Shown: positions 1-9,615 of the stretch, one piece after another
Numbering within the stretch: position 1 is the first letter of the stretch
How the letters are laid out: every line of letters begins with the position of its first letter
Origin: Iodidimonas nitroreducens
Lineage (GTDB): Bacteria; Pseudomonadota; Alphaproteobacteria; Sphingomonadales; Rhodothalassiaceae
Assembly: GCF_008579165.1 (NCBI RefSeq)
Contig: NZ_BKCN01000004.1
DNA length: 64,000 nucleotides
Direction: 5' to 3' (one strand)
The notes under the pieces: generated by a model
What the model saw: the letters and a program-made list of their open reading frames with translations, nothing else
Told to the model about the DNA's origin: nothing
Database searches by the model: none
Position numbers and translations under genes: made by a program

Positions 1-116
1 CCCGCATGATCGAAATGCAGCCGGTTTTCCAAGCCCACAATATCGGCGTAGATCCTGTCCAGATCCAGATTATTGGATGGGTCGTTGTTCCGTTGGTCAT
101 TCGGTGGATTGGTCAT
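1..116 (-). CDS. Partial hypothetical protein (5' end only)
   Basis: An open frame runs off the left edge on the minus strand from an ATG at 116. The 38 visible residues begin MTNPPNDQRNNDPSNN and are rich in Asn, Asp and Pro, followed by a more ordinary stretch (LDLDRIYADIVGLENR). A possible second ATG at 127 is closed at once by a stop, so 116 is the only sensible start. I do not recognise the family, and no strong ribosome binding site is visible. The gene is divergent from the sphingolipid locus that starts at 333, so the 216 bases between them probably hold both promoters. Confidence 0.45.
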   Translation of the reverse strand, partial: MTNPPNDQRNNDPSNNLDLDRIYADIVGLENRLHFDHA

Positions 117-332
117 GCTTTGGTCATATTTCCCATTTAAGCGGCCTCATCAATAAGATGTAGGCAGACAAAAAGCTTGCGGATCATCTGCACTCTCTTG
201 TATTTGACCATGAGAGTGATTGGAAGCCAAGCTTGCTATCGGGCAGGATCGGTTTGCTTTCTTTCAGATTTTTTACAGATGTATCGATCCGGCCTTTCTA
301 TCCTTATCATGATCCAAATCTGAGGCTTTTCA

Positions 333-2187
333 TTGAATTTGACGGCTTTAAAAGAAACCCATGGCGCGACAGAGGCATTGCCAACCCCGACGCAGGATGA
401 TCTTCCGCGTCGTTTTGGTGATTTTCCGACCCTGATCGATGCTTTGGAATATGCTGCCTTGGGCGCGCGCGGGGTGAATTTTTATTCGGCACGCGGGGAC
501 CTTCTGGTCTCGGCGCGCTATGCGGATTTGCGAGTGCGGGCGGAAAAAATTGGCCGCAAGCTGATCGCGATGGGATTTGCGCCGGGTGACCGGGTGGCTT
601 TGATCGCCGTTACCCATGTTGATTTCGTTGCCTTTTTTCTCGGCTGCCAATATGCCACAGTGCTGCCGGTGCCCTTGCCTTTGCCTACGTCTTTTGGCGG
701 CCGGGATGGCTATATCAGCCAATTGCATACCCAAATGGAAAGCTGCCGGGCCAGCGCCATCATCGGCCCTGATGCCATGGATGATTTCGGCAAAGCGGCT
801 TCTGCCGGATTGGGCCTTAAATTCTGTGGCTCTTATGAAGATTTCGATGCTTTGCCGGTTGATCTGGATGGGCCTTTTGCCGATAGCGATGGCCAGCCGA
901 TCCGGCCCATGGCGGGTAGCCTTGCCTATTTGCAATATTCTTCCGGCTCCACGCGTTTTCCCCATGGTATTGCCATCACCCATAAGGCCCTGATGGCCAA
1001 TTGTGCGGGCCAGGGCCGGGATGGTGTGCAGCTTATCGATGATGATCGCTGCATTTCGTGGCTGCCTTTTTACCATGATATGGGCCTTGTGGGCACCTTG
1101 CTCACGCCGATTGCCAATCAGGTTTCGGTTGATTTTCTGGCCACTGAAGATTTTGCCAGACGGCCGATGCAATGGCTTGGCCTGATGTCGCGCAATCGCG
1201 GCACCATCACCTATAGCCCCAGCTTTGGCTATGATATCTGCGCCCGGCGGGTGGGCAATGATCAGCTGAAGGAACTCGATCTCTCGGCCTGGCGGGTGGC
1301 GGGGATCGGGGGCGATATGATCCGCCCTGAAGTGATCCGCCGCTTTGCCGATATCTATGGTCCGGCGGGATTCAAGCCCACTACCTTCGTGCCCAGCTAT
1401 GGCCTTGCGGAATGCACCTTGCGGTGAGCTTCGCGCCAATCGGCCGGGGGATGGAGGTGGATCTGGTCGATGAGCGGGTGTTGTCGGGCGAATATGACGG
1501 CAGCATCAGGGTTGCCCGGCATTTTGAGGCCACATCCGAGGCCTGCGGGGGGCTGCGGGGGCGGCGCTCAAACATCATGAATCCCAAGGCACCCGCTATC
1601 GCGAGATCGTTAATTGCGGCATTCCTTTGCCGGAATATGACATTGAAATCCGCGATGAGGATGGCGCCGTTTTGAATGAACGCGAAATTGGCCGTATCTA
1701 TGTGCGCGGCGCCAGTGTGATGACCGAATATTTTGGCGATCCCGATACCACGGCGGCGGTTTTATCGGAAAGTGGCTGGCTCGATACCGGCGATATGGGC
1801 TATATGGGCGAAGGCGCGCTTTATGTGATTGGTCGCGCCAAGGATATGATCATCATCAATGGTCGCAATCATTGGCCGCAGGATATCGAATGGGCGGTGG
1901 AGCAATTGGCCGGGGTACGTAGTGGCGATGTGGCCGCTTTGTCTTTACCCGGCCCCGATCATCTGGAAATCGCCACCGTTCTGGTCCAATGCCGCTTGCG
2001 CGAAAGCCATGAACGTCAGGCTTTTGTCGAACAGATCAAAAAGCAGATTCTTAGCGTTACGGGCGTGCAGTGCCGGATCGAACTGGTGCAGCCGCGTTCC
2101 TTGCCGCGCACCTCATCGGGCAAACTGAGCCGGTCGAAAGCACGGCAGCAGTTTCTGGCTGGCAGCCTTATTGCCCTTGCATACTGA
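333..2187 (+). CDS. Fatty acyl-AMP ligase feeding sphingolipid synthesis (two frameshifts)
   Basis: Adenylate-forming enzyme of the FAAL/acyl-ACP synthetase family, predicted to activate a fatty acid and load it onto the acyl carrier protein encoded at 3334. Visible motifs are the phosphate-binding loop YLQYSSGSTRFPHGIA, the FAAL-typical LPFYHDMGLVG, YGLAECTL, GWLDTGDMGYM, the hinge region RAKDMIIINGRNHWP and the C-terminal catalytic-lysine motif RTSSGKLSRSK. The start is TTG at 333, after a TGAGG box at 322-326. The frame breaks twice: near 1422 a G is missing (TTGCGG for TTGGCGG), and at the G run 1557-1561 one G is missing. Corrected, it is 618 residues, normal for FAALs. It resembles the acyl-CoA/ACP synthetase of the Caulobacter ceramide locus. 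The family call is solid; the substrate is inferred from the neighbours. Confidence 0.88.
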
Positions 2188-2200
2188 TCCCGGGGGTTCG

Positions 2201-3220
2201 GTGTCTTCCGTCTCCCCCACAGGTCCGCATCCGAAAAGGGTTGCGGTCACGGGTGGAACCGGGTTTTTAGGCCGCCATCTGATTGCCGCCTTGGTTGATG
2301 CCGGTTTTGATGTTCGTGCTTTGGCGCGGTCTGCGCCTCCTCCCGGGCAGGCAATGTCGGCTCATGTGCGCTGGATCACCGGCTCATTGGAGCAGTCCGC
2401 AGCCCTTGAAGCTTTGGTGGATGGGTCCGATCTGGTGCTGCATCTGGCAGGGCTGGTGAAGGCGCGGCGGGCATCGGATTTCATGGTCACCAATCGCGAT
2501 GGAACAGCAAGACTTTTGGCGGCGATTGTCAAAAAAGCACCGCAGGCGCGGATCATTCATGTGTCAAGCTTGGCGGCTCGGCATCCGCATCTTTCCCCCT
2601 ATGCTGCCAGCAAACAGGCCGCAGAGCAGCTTTTGCTGGAAGGCCCGGCAACAGCATTGCGGCGATTAATCCTGCGCCCGCCGGGCATTTACGGGCCGGG
2701 GGATGTGGAGATTTTGAAGCTCATCCGCACAGCCAGAGGCGGCTTTTTGCCCGCACCGATTGCAGTTGATCATCGGGTTTCCCTGATTTATGCCCCTGAT
2801 CTTGCCGCATTTCTATGCGCCCTTGCCAAACAGGTAAGCGGCGAAAGCGCTAATCTGGGCGATGCCGCGTTCTGGTCGGGCAGCATATGGGAGATCGATG
2901 ATCAAGCCTGCGGGGCTGATGGGCGGGGCGGCTATGATTATCGGGATCTGGCGGCTATTTTGTCAGCGCTTTTGCGGCGGCGGGTGCGGGCAGTGCCGGT
3001 GCCAAAGGGGCTTTTGTCGCTGATCGGCGGTGCTGGGGACGCTTTTTCAAAGCTGAGCGGTCAGCCGCTGATCATCAGCCGTGGCAAGATGCGCGAATTG
3101 GCCCATGGGGATTGGGTGGCGCGGCCCTTGCCACCGGCTTTGGCCGATCTTATGCCGCGCCCGCGCGATTTTAAGGCCGGGCTGGCTGAGACCCTGGCTT
3201 GGCTGAAGCGGGGCGATTAG
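2201..3220 (+). CDS. cerR: NAD-dependent epimerase/dehydratase, probable ceramide reductase CerR
   Basis: Extended short-chain dehydrogenase with a Rossmann nucleotide-binding motif GGTGFLG (residues 18-24) and the catalytic Tyr-Lys pair in YAASK (Y134, K138). By homology of position and family with the Caulobacter locus, it should reduce the 3-keto group of the oxidised ceramide made by Spt and the ceramide synthase. I chose the GTG at 2201, preceded by GGGGG, over the TTG at 2171, which would overlap the previous gene by 17 bases; either is possible. It lies 13 bases after the acyl-AMP ligase stop and is surely co-transcribed. About 339 residues. SDR family certain; CerR role inferred from context. 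Confidence 0.82.
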   Translation: MSSVSPTGPHPKRVAVTGGTGFLGRHLIAALVDAGFDVRALARSAPPPGQAMSAHVRWITGSLEQSAALEALVDGSDLVLHLAGLVKARRASDFMVTNRDGTARLLAAIVKKAPQARIIHVSSLAARHPHLSPYAASKQAAEQLLLEGPATALRRLILRPPGIYGPGDVEILKLIRTARGGFLPAPIAVDHRVSLIYAPDLAAFLCALAKQVSGESANLGDAAFWSGSIWEIDDQACGADGRGGYDYRDLAAILSALLRRRVRAVPVPKGLLSLIGGAGDAFSKLSGQPLIISRGKMRELAHGDWVARPLPPALADLMPRPRDFKAGLAETLAWLKRGD

Positions 3221-3333
3221 CCCTGTTTTTTTCAGCTTAGGGCCTTTATATGGCATGAAGGGCAGTGGCTGGCTTTGCCAAAGGGCATTTTGGCGCGGCT
3301 GATATTTTGATATTTGATGAGGACCATGCAGCG

Positions 3334-3591
3334 ATGAGCAATAAAGATTTGACCAACAAAGACATCTATGAGCGTATTTGCAAGATCGTTGCCCCTTTCA
3401 ATCAGAAAGATGTGTCGCTTTTCCCGGCCACAAGCTTTGCCAATGATCTTGATTTCGATTCACTGACGGTGATGGATCTGGTTGCGGCCATCGAGGATGA
3501 GTTTGATATTGTTTTGCCCTTGAATATGTTGCCCGATCTGGAAACCATTCAGCAATTGAGCGATGCTGTCGAAAAGATCATCAAAAGGTAA
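3334..3591 (+). CDS. Dedicated acyl carrier protein of the sphingolipid locus
   Basis: An 85-residue acyl carrier protein. The phosphopantetheine attachment serine is S43 in LDFDSLTVMD, followed by the acidic helix II typical of ACPs (DLVAAIEDEFDIVLP). It should carry the fatty acyl chain from the upstream acyl-AMP ligase to serine palmitoyltransferase. The ATG at 3334 is preferred over an upstream GTG at 3265 because the extra N-terminus is not ACP-like and a GATGAGGA box lies at 3315-3322. The spt start follows 8 bases after the stop, so the two are translationally close. It is distinct from a housekeeping AcpP by its locus rather than by any residue I can point to. Confidence 0.9.
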   Translation: MSNKDLTNKDIYERICKIVAPFNQKDVSLFPATSFANDLDFDSLTVMDLVAAIEDEFDIVLPLNMLPDLETIQQLSDAVEKIIKR

Positions 3592-3598
3592 TCATCTC

Positions 3599-4873
3599 AT
3601 GGATTTGCTCGATAAATTTGATCCCCTTATCGCCGAGCGCGCCCGGATGGGCGATAGCCAGCCCGATCCCTTGAATATCGTGATGGATGAGATGCTTTCG
3701 GCCACCGAAGCGATGATCGGCGGTCGCAAGATCATTTTGGCCGGCACCAATAATTATATGGGCATGACCTTTGATCCCGATGCCATCGAAGCCGCGAAGG
3801 ATGCCTTGGATGCCTTTGGTACCGGCACCACCGGCAGCCGTATTCTGAATGGCACCTATCAGGGCCATAAAGCGCTGGAACAGGCGCTGATGGATTTTTA
3901 CGGCATGGATCATGCCATGGTCTTTACCACCGGCTATCAGGCCAATCTGGGGATGATCTCCACCTTGGCCGGGCGGGGCGATTATGTGATCATCGATGCC
4001 GATAGCCATGCCTCGATCTATGATGCCTGCGCCATGGGCAATGCGGATGTGCTGCGTTTCCGCCATAATAGTGTCGAGGATTTGGAAAAGCGCCTGAAAA
4101 GGCTGCCAGCCGAGAGCGCCAAGCTCGTAGTGCTGGAAGGCATTTATTCGATGCTGGGGGATCGCGCGCCATTGCGTGAATTGATCGCGGTGGCCAAGGC
4201 GGCCGGCGCGCAGGTTCTGGTGGATGAAGCGCATTCCATGGGTTTTTGCGGCGAAACCGGGCGCGGTGTGGCGCAGGAATTGGGGGTTGAGGATCAGGTC
4301 GATTTCATCGTCGGCACCTTTTCCAAAAGTGTTGGCACTGTGGGGGGTTTTTGCCTTTCAAACCACCCGAAATTCGAGGTGCTGCGCTTTGCCTGCCGCC
4401 CTTATATGTTCACCGCATCGCTTCCGCCATCGGTGGTGGCGTCGGCGATCAGTTCCATTCGCTCGTTAAAAAATGCGCATAACAAGCGGGCGCATCTGTG
4501 GGGCAATGTGGAACGCCTGCATGGCGGGCTGAAAAAGCTGGGCTTTAATTTGGGTACCGAAAGCGTTGAAAGCCCGATTGTTGCGGTGTGTCTGGAAACG
4601 CAGGATCAGCTTTTTGGCATGTGCCGGGCTTTGCTGCTGGAAGGGGTTTATGTGAATGTTGCCCGCCCACCCGCAACGCCTACGGGGCTTTATCTTTTGC
4701 GGTGCAGCTTAGGTGCCGGGCATAGCGCTGATCAGGTGGATCGCATTCTGGAGGCCTTCAAGGCGGCGGCACACACCCTTCAATTGCCGCTCAACGAAAA
4801 GCTCCGCGCCGCTTCAGCTTCAGAAAATGCAAAAGCCCCGCAAGCACGGGATGCCGCCGTTGCCACGGGCTGA
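3599..4873 (+). CDS. spt: Serine palmitoyltransferase
   Basis: Alpha-oxoamine synthase of fold-type I PLP enzymes; it condenses L-serine with a fatty acyl thioester to give 3-ketosphinganine, the committed step of sphingolipid synthesis. The protein is 424 residues long. Visible landmarks are GTGTTGSRILNGTY near the N-terminus, DEAHSMGF (D209 contacts the PLP ring nitrogen in this family) and the Schiff-base lysine K243 in GTFSKSVGTVGG. The ATG at 3599 is chosen because the upstream extension overlaps the ACP gene. The neighbouring ACP, acyl-AMP ligase, ceramide reductase and ceramide synthase separate this from the related KBL and BioF enzymes. Its 3' end overlaps the convergent gene 4791-5804 by 83 bases. 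Confidence 0.93.
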   Translation: MDLLDKFDPLIAERARMGDSQPDPLNIVMDEMLSATEAMIGGRKIILAGTNNYMGMTFDPDAIEAAKDALDAFGTGTTGSRILNGTYQGHKALEQALMDFYGMDHAMVFTTGYQANLGMISTLAGRGDYVIIDADSHASIYDACAMGNADVLRFRHNSVEDLEKRLKRLPAESAKLVVLEGIYSMLGDRAPLRELIAVAKAAGAQVLVDEAHSMGFCGETGRGVAQELGVEDQVDFIVGTFSKSVGTVGGFCLSNHPKFEVLRFACRPYMFTASLPPSVVASAISSIRSLKNAHNKRAHLWGNVERLHGGLKKLGFNLGTESVESPIVAVCLETQDQLFGMCRALLLEGVYVNVARPPATPTGLYLLRCSLGAGHSADQVDRILEAFKAAAHTLQLPLNEKLRAASASENAKAPQARDAAVATG

Positions 4874-5804
4874 CGACCAGCTTCACGCCTGAATGGCGCT
4901 CGATCTTCCAGGCCAGATAATCGATGCCGCCATCAAAGGTGGCGCTGGCCTTGATCAGGCGCAGGAAAGTAATGATCTTGCCAGCCATCCGCCGCTGCGC
5001 CCAGGCGCGCCGGGCCCGGCCCCGGGCGGACTCTGAAAATTTTTGGGCCATGATGGGCTTGCCGTTTTCATCGCGGCCATAAGCGATGCCCAAACCATCA
5101 AGCGCCGGTGCAAAAAAGCGCTGATAGCGCGTGGCATCCAGTGCATAAAGCTCTGCGCCCTTGCCGGGCGGTTCGGATCGCAATTCGGCGCCATATGTAT
5201 GGGAAAAAGCTTTGGGCCAAATCCGATCCGGCCCATCCCCATGGCTGCACAGGGGCAGGGTGGCCCCCAATGTGGTGCGAATGGCCTGCGCCACCGCTTT
5301 GGTCATATCGGGCAGCACCCGATCATCGCGGGGGATGAGCAGCGCCAAAGGCTGGGCAAAGCGCGCCCATAAAGAAACGGTGCGGCATTCGGGGCGGACC
5401 AGTTGATGGAGATGATCGCGGCTGATGATATTGTATTTGCTGCGGATGATCTGGCCATCATATTGGCATTCATCATAAAAAACATTGGGGGGCAGCCATT
5501 GATTGGCTGCGGCCAGCCAGCGTTTATCATAAGCTGAGGGATAATCGCTGACGATCACATAAAAATCGAGGATTTTGTCGGTTAAAAGCCCGGTGCGCAG
5601 ACATGATCCATAAAATAAAACACCCAAAACGCAGGATCGTTCAGCATCCGCCCCCTGAAGCCGGGCTGCAGCATGGCGGGCGGCGGCCAACACCGCTTCG
5701 GGCTGCGGGCGGCATAATTCGGCGGCAATCAGGCTTTCCAGCCGCTGATCGGCATTGGAACCCGCCGATGGATGGGGGTTGGTCCTTGTCAGTGATGTGT
5801 TCAT
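4791..5804 (-). CDS. Nucleotidyltransferase-like protein of the sphingolipid locus
   Basis: A 337-residue protein, soluble apart from a basic C-terminus. It carries a sequence like the nucleotidyltransferase fold signature: GSCLRTG followed about ten residues later by LDFYVIV, a GS...D pattern in which the second Asp of the classical DxD is not evident. Similar proteins sit beside the ceramide kinase in the Caulobacter sphingolipid cluster, where the neighbouring genes build the ceramide phosphoglycerate head group; a head-group role is therefore my inference. It lies 15 bases downstream of the kinase gene 5820-6863 on the same strand, so the two form an operon. Its last 83 bases are antisense to the end of spt. 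The exact reaction is unknown. Confidence 0.6.
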   Translation of the reverse strand: MNTSLTRTNPHPSAGSNADQRLESLIAAELCRPQPEAVLAAARHAAARLQGADAERSCVLGVLFYGSCLRTGLLTDKILDFYVIVSDYPSAYDKRWLAAANQWLPPNVFYDECQYDGQIIRSKYNIISRDHLHQLVRPECRTVSLWARFAQPLALLIPRDDRVLPDMTKAVAQAIRTTLGATLPLCSHGDGPDRIWPKAFSHTYGAELRSEPPGKGAELYALDATRYQRFFAPALDGLGIAYGRDENGKPIMAQKFSESARGRARRAWAQRRMAGKIITFLRLIKASATFDGGIDYLAWKIERHSGVKLVVSPWQRRHPVLAGLLHFLKLKRRGAFR

Positions 5805-5819
5805 GGCCGGTTTATGGCC

Positions 5820-6863
5820 CTAGAGGCGTAAAAAATTCAATGATTTTTCGCAATCAAGGTGGATCGGTTTGCCCGGGGTGGGGGTATAGATTTCCCCATC
5901 CAGGGTCACCGGATCATCCCCATCGATCAGCATATGATCGGTGCGCGCGGTATAAACCCCGGCTACTTTTCCCTGATGAAAACGGCGGGTCAGAAGGGCC
6001 AGCAAGGCTTGGCGCATCACTTTGGGCCGGGAATCGATGATTGCGGTTTTCAATCCCCCATTGCCGTCTCGGCCAAAGGGACGCAAACCCAGCATCAGCC
6101 GGGAGAGGGTGGTGACGAGGATGAGATAAAATTCGCCATCATAACGCTGTTCATCACCCATAGTGATCGTGGTTTGGCCCGAGCGCAAGGGCGACGCCTC
6201 ATTGCTGAAAGCGGCCTTTAAAATCAGCCGAATAATTGCCAGAGCATGGCCAAAGCGGGTGGGAACTTTGCTTTGATGGATATGGGTGCGGCTCCATAAA
6301 ATACCTTTGATCACCGCAGCACCGCCAAAAAACATCCCATAGCGAGGGGGCTTTCCATCCGCCAGATCAAGGGCGATCAGATTTCGTTCAACCAGATGTT
6401 TTTTTAATTTGCCTCGGCGCACGGTTTTGATCACGCGCTTGAGCACGCTGGCCGGGCTGCCTTTGCATTTCAGATCATCGGCAATGAGATTGGTTTTGCC
6501 GCCGGGCAGAATGGCGATGGGGGGAATGATGGTGAAGGGCCGATCATTGATGATATGGGTGAGCGTTGCCTGAATGGTGCCATCGCCGCCATTGATGATG
6601 AGCAGGGCAACACCGGCATCGGCCATTAATTGCAGGCCTTCGGGCAGGGCGTTGATATCGTCGAATTCATAATGAAACAGATGCGGGCTTTTACCGATCA
6701 CTGTCCGCACGCGGTCAAGCTGCTCGCGATTGGTGCTGCTTACACAATTGGAGATGATACCGATCAGGCCTGCGAGGGCCGGTGGCTTGTTGCTGAAAAA
6801 GATTGTTGCCGCATTTGTGGTCTGTCGCTTCCTCGGTCGATAAGGGTTTATCAGAAAAATCAA
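5820..6863 (-). CDS. Diacylglycerol-kinase-family lipid kinase, probable ceramide kinase
   Basis: Member of the DAGK catalytic family, 347 residues. The nucleotide-binding GGDGT motif is at residues 92-96 and a second conserved block LPGGKTNL follows about 30 residues later. The family phosphorylates lipid hydroxyls (diacylglycerol, sphingosine, ceramide, YegS-type lipids). Location in a ceramide locus next to a nucleotidyltransferase-like gene makes ceramide the most likely substrate, as for CpgB of Caulobacter. The first 30 residues before LIGIISNC are unusual for the family, but no better start codon occurs inside them. The gene is divergent from lptF across a 326-base region that should hold both promoters. 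Confidence 0.78.
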   Translation of the reverse strand: MIFLINPYRPRKRQTTNAATIFFSNKPPALAGLIGIISNCVSSTNREQLDRVRTVIGKSPHLFHYEFDDINALPEGLQLMADAGVALLIINGGDGTIQATLTHIINDRPFTIIPPIAILPGGKTNLIADDLKCKGSPASVLKRVIKTVRRGKLKKHLVERNLIALDLADGKPPRYGMFFGGAAVIKGILWSRTHIHQSKVPTRFGHALAIIRLILKAAFSNEASPLRSGQTTITMGDEQRYDGEFYLILVTTLSRLMLGLRPFGRDGNGGLKTAIIDSRPKVMRQALLALLTRRFHQGKVAGVYTARTDHMLIDGDDPVTLDGEIYTPTPGKPIHLDCEKSLNFLRL

Positions 6864-7189
6864 AAGTGATCTGAACCAATATGCGCATTAAGCAGGTGAC
6901 TGCAAATGCAACAGGGTTGAGGCATAGGGATCGCTTTGCTTTTAAACCTCTGCTATAGCCTTTGAAGGGCTTTGATCCGGCGGCAAAAGAGAAAGAGCCT
7001 TTCGCGCCTTGCTCGGGTGTTCATGATAGGATCTTCGTGTCATAAATATGTTGAACTGCTGTTTGCTCATAATTAAAGCCCTTTTACCAGCCTTTTCCGG
7101 CCTTAATCACATGATCAGGCGTCAATCTCACGCTTTTCTGATCCCTGTGGGTGTGTTGTTCGATCTGATTGCCTTTGAAGGGGGCTTTG
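6864..7189. promoter_or_regulatory. Divergent intergenic region between lipid kinase and lptF
   Basis: No gene is visible here. The region separates two oppositely transcribed operons. A tentative + strand promoter is TTGAGG at 6917-6922, then 17 bases, then TTTTAA at 6940-6945; a CTATAG at 6953-6958 is an alternative -10 element. The lptF start is preceded by a GAAGGGGG ribosome binding site at 7177-7183. These promoter calls are by eye and weak. Confidence 0.35.
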
Positions 7190-8494
7190 ATGCTGCCAGG
7201 ATTTAGCCGTCTTGATCATTATGTGTTGCGCAAGGCGGTCGTGCCCCTGCTATCCACCGTAGTCATTACTGCCGCCCTGCTTTTGCTGGAGCGGATGCTG
7301 CGTTTGTTCGATTTCGTGGTCAATGAAAATGGCCCCATCGATATCGTATGGCAGATGCTGGCGCATCTTGTGCCTCATTATATGGGAATGGCTTTGCCGG
7401 TTGGGTTGTTTCTAGGCACTTTGCTGGCATTTCGCACCTTATCCTTGAATAGCGAGCTTGATGGCATGATGGCCAGCGGTGCCGGCTTGCCCCGATTGGT
7501 GCGTCCGATGGTTTTTTTGAGCCTGTTTCTGGCTTTGCTTGAATTTGGCCTTTTGGGTTTTGTGCAGCCCCATAGCCGCTATGAATATCGGCATCTGGAT
7601 TTCGAACTGCGCAGTGGGGCTTTGGGGGCCAGCGTCGATGTTGGGGAATTTGTGTCCTTGTCGGATGGCCTGTTGCTGCGGGTTGGCGGCACCCAATCCG
7701 ATGGGCAGGAACTGAAGGATATTTTTCTCCGACGTGGGGTGGGAAGCGCGGAAGAAATCGTTGCTACCGCCAAGCGGGGCGCTTTTTTTGCCACCAATAA
7801 TACGCAAACGGTTTTGTTGCGGCTTTATGATGGACGGCTGATCGATTTTGATCCGGGTAAGATAAAGCCCCGTGTTTTATCCTTTGAATCCCAAGACATT
7901 GTCATCAATCTGCCCGAAATCGAGGAATTTCGCCGCCGGGGTGGCGAGGAATTGGAAATGACCCTGCCCGAACTTTATTGGGCCATGCACGGCATCATGC
8001 CCCAAACCGCTGCCACGAATGTGCAGCCAAACAAGGGCATCGCACCCAATGGCGCGGCGGCTCAGGATATGGGCCGATCATCGGAAAAAAAGAGTGTGCA
8101 ATCCGATGCACAAACCATGCAGCAGCGCTATCGGGCGACCTATCATTGGCGGGTGATCAATATTATGATTTTGCTGGTCATTCCCTTTCTGGCGGCGCCT
8201 TTGGGCCTGGCCAATAAACGAACCGGTGGGGCCGGGGGGCTGGTTGCCGGATTATCCGGGCTGATTGTGTTTAACGAATTTCTGGAAGCCGGGGAAAGAT
8301 TGGTGGGGTTTGATGGCATGTCCCCTTATCTCGCCTTATGGGGGCCATTTGCACTTTTTGCGGGCTTCAGCGGCTTTTTATTCTGGTCTTCGGTGATCCG
8401 CCCCGGGCGCGGGGCCGCCGGGATCATCGATCGCGGCTTTGAAGTGATCCTGTGGCCGGTGCGGCAGGTTTTCGCGGCCATGAAAAGGGCTTGA
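7190..8494 (+). CDS. lptF: LptF/LptG-family permease (LptF-like)
   Basis: Inner-membrane permease of the YjgP/YjgQ (LptF/LptG) family, about 434 residues. The pattern is family-typical: one N-terminal membrane segment after LDHYVLRKAVVPLLST, two further segments separated by the conserved SELDGMMASG loop, a large periplasmic beta-jellyroll region, then three C-terminal segments (starting at HWRVINIMILLVIPFLAAPLG). In the LPS exporter such proteins pair with LptB ATPase. No lptA, lptB, lptC or lptD is in this window. The ATG at 7190 is preferred over TTG at 7169 because GAAGGGGG sits 6 bases before it. The setting between ceramide kinase, flippase and ceramide synthase suggests transport of sphingolipid rather than, or as well as, LPS. 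Confidence 0.85.
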   Translation: MLPGFSRLDHYVLRKAVVPLLSTVVITAALLLLERMLRLFDFVVNENGPIDIVWQMLAHLVPHYMGMALPVGLFLGTLLAFRTLSLNSELDGMMASGAGLPRLVRPMVFLSLFLALLEFGLLGFVQPHSRYEYRHLDFELRSGALGASVDVGEFVSLSDGLLLRVGGTQSDGQELKDIFLRRGVGSAEEIVATAKRGAFFATNNTQTVLLRLYDGRLIDFDPGKIKPRVLSFESQDIVINLPEIEEFRRRGGEELEMTLPELYWAMHGIMPQTAATNVQPNKGIAPNGAAAQDMGRSSEKKSVQSDAQTMQQRYRATYHWRVINIMILLVIPFLAAPLGLANKRTGGAGGLVAGLSGLIVFNEFLEAGERLVGFDGMSPYLALWGPFALFAGFSGFLFWSSVIRPGRGAAGIIDRGFEVILWPVRQVFAAMKRA

Positions 8495-9615
8495 TGATGA
8501 GCATTTTGCGGCCATTGCGGCGCTATTTTCTGCCGTCCCGCACCATGGGGCGCTATATTGGCAAGGTTTTTTTCGTCCGCTTTCTGGGGCTTGTCATCGG
8601 GGTTGTGGTGGTGTTGCAGATGCTGGATCTGCTGGCGCAATCCGATGCCATTCTGGCCGCGCCGGGCAATGGCGATGCAGAATTATGGCGCTATATCGGC
8701 CTGCGCTTTCCCGAATTGCTCAGCCGCTTCATTCCCTTCAGCGCGCTGCTTGCCGTGCTTTTGACCTTATCAAGCCTTTCCCAGCATAGCGAGATTGTGG
8801 TGATGAAGGCGTCGGGCATGTCGGCGCACCGCATTTTGCTGCCTTTATTGCTGGCATCAGCAGCGATTTCTGTGGTGCATTTCATTCTCGATCAAAAGCT
8901 GGTGGCACCTTCCACGGCGGAACTGGAATATTGGAAGCGCTTTGATTATGCGTCTGATCTGCCCCCTGCACCCGATATTCTTGATGATCTGTGGCTGGTG
9001 GATGGCAATGCGCTGGTTTTGGTGAAGGCGGTCAGCCGATCGGGCAGCCGGGTCATTCTGGATAAGGTGACGATCTATCAGCGCAATGATCAAGGCCAGC
9101 TTGCCGGGATCGTGCGGGCCGATTTTGCATGGCATACCGATGGCGCCTGGACCTTATATGCCGTGCGCCGCTTTGATGCTGAAACCCACGCTATCACCAC
9201 CGAGCCATCTTTGCCCTGGACCCTGCAATCCCCACCGGAACGGTTTTTTTCCTTGCGCGTGATCCCCGAACAGCTTTCTTTCAGCCGCTTGGAGGAACAG
9301 ATTGATCAATTAAAACTGGAAGGCAAGCCCGTGGCGGAACTGCAAGCCGCCCTTTATCAAAAAATTGCCGGTCCGCTCGCCACTTTGTTGATGCCGATTT
9401 TGGGGGCGATTGCAGGTTTCGGGGTGCAAAGGGGCGGCAAAATCTTTGCCCGCGTGGCTGCCGGGATGGGGCTTGGCTTTGCTTTTTTCGTGGCGGATAA
9501 TTTCATGCTGGCGATGGGGAAATTCGGGGCCGCACCTGCCTTTCTGGCGGCTTTTGGCCCGATGCTGATTTTTACAAGCCTCGGGCTCGCCGTTATTTTC
9601 TATTCCGAGGAATGA
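8494..9615 (+). CDS. lptG: LptF/LptG-family permease (LptG-like)
   Basis: Second permease of the family, 373 residues, translationally coupled to lptF: its ATG at 8494 overlaps the lptF TGA in an ATGA arrangement. It shows the N-terminal YIGKVFFVRFLGLV membrane segment, the loop ...SEIVVMKASGMSAHRI typical of LptG, a periplasmic domain, and three C-terminal membrane segments from IAGPLATLLMPILGAIAGFG. Together with LptF it should form the membrane half of an ABC transporter that extracts a lipid from the inner membrane. The pair may be the organism's only LptFG or a second, sphingolipid-dedicated set; the window cannot tell. Confidence 0.85.
   Translation: MMSILRPLRRYFLPSRTMGRYIGKVFFVRFLGLVIGVVVVLQMLDLLAQSDAILAAPGNGDAELWRYIGLRFPELLSRFIPFSALLAVLLTLSSLSQHSEIVVMKASGMSAHRILLPLLLASAAISVVHFILDQKLVAPSTAELEYWKRFDYASDLPPAPDILDDLWLVDGNALVLVKAVSRSGSRVILDKVTIYQRNDQGQLAGIVRADFAWHTDGAWTLYAVRRFDAETHAITTEPSLPWTLQSPPERFFSLRVIPEQLSFSRLEEQIDQLKLEGKPVAELQAALYQKIAGPLATLLMPILGAIAGFGVQRGGKIFARVAAGMGLGFAFFVADNFMLAMGKFGAAPAFLAAFGPMLIFTSLGLAVIFYSEE

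Noticed and set aside
348..1439. A 363-codon minus-strand frame opposite the acyl-AMP ligase
   Set aside because: Shadow of the codon bias in the true gene; no ribosome binding site, domain or plausible product.
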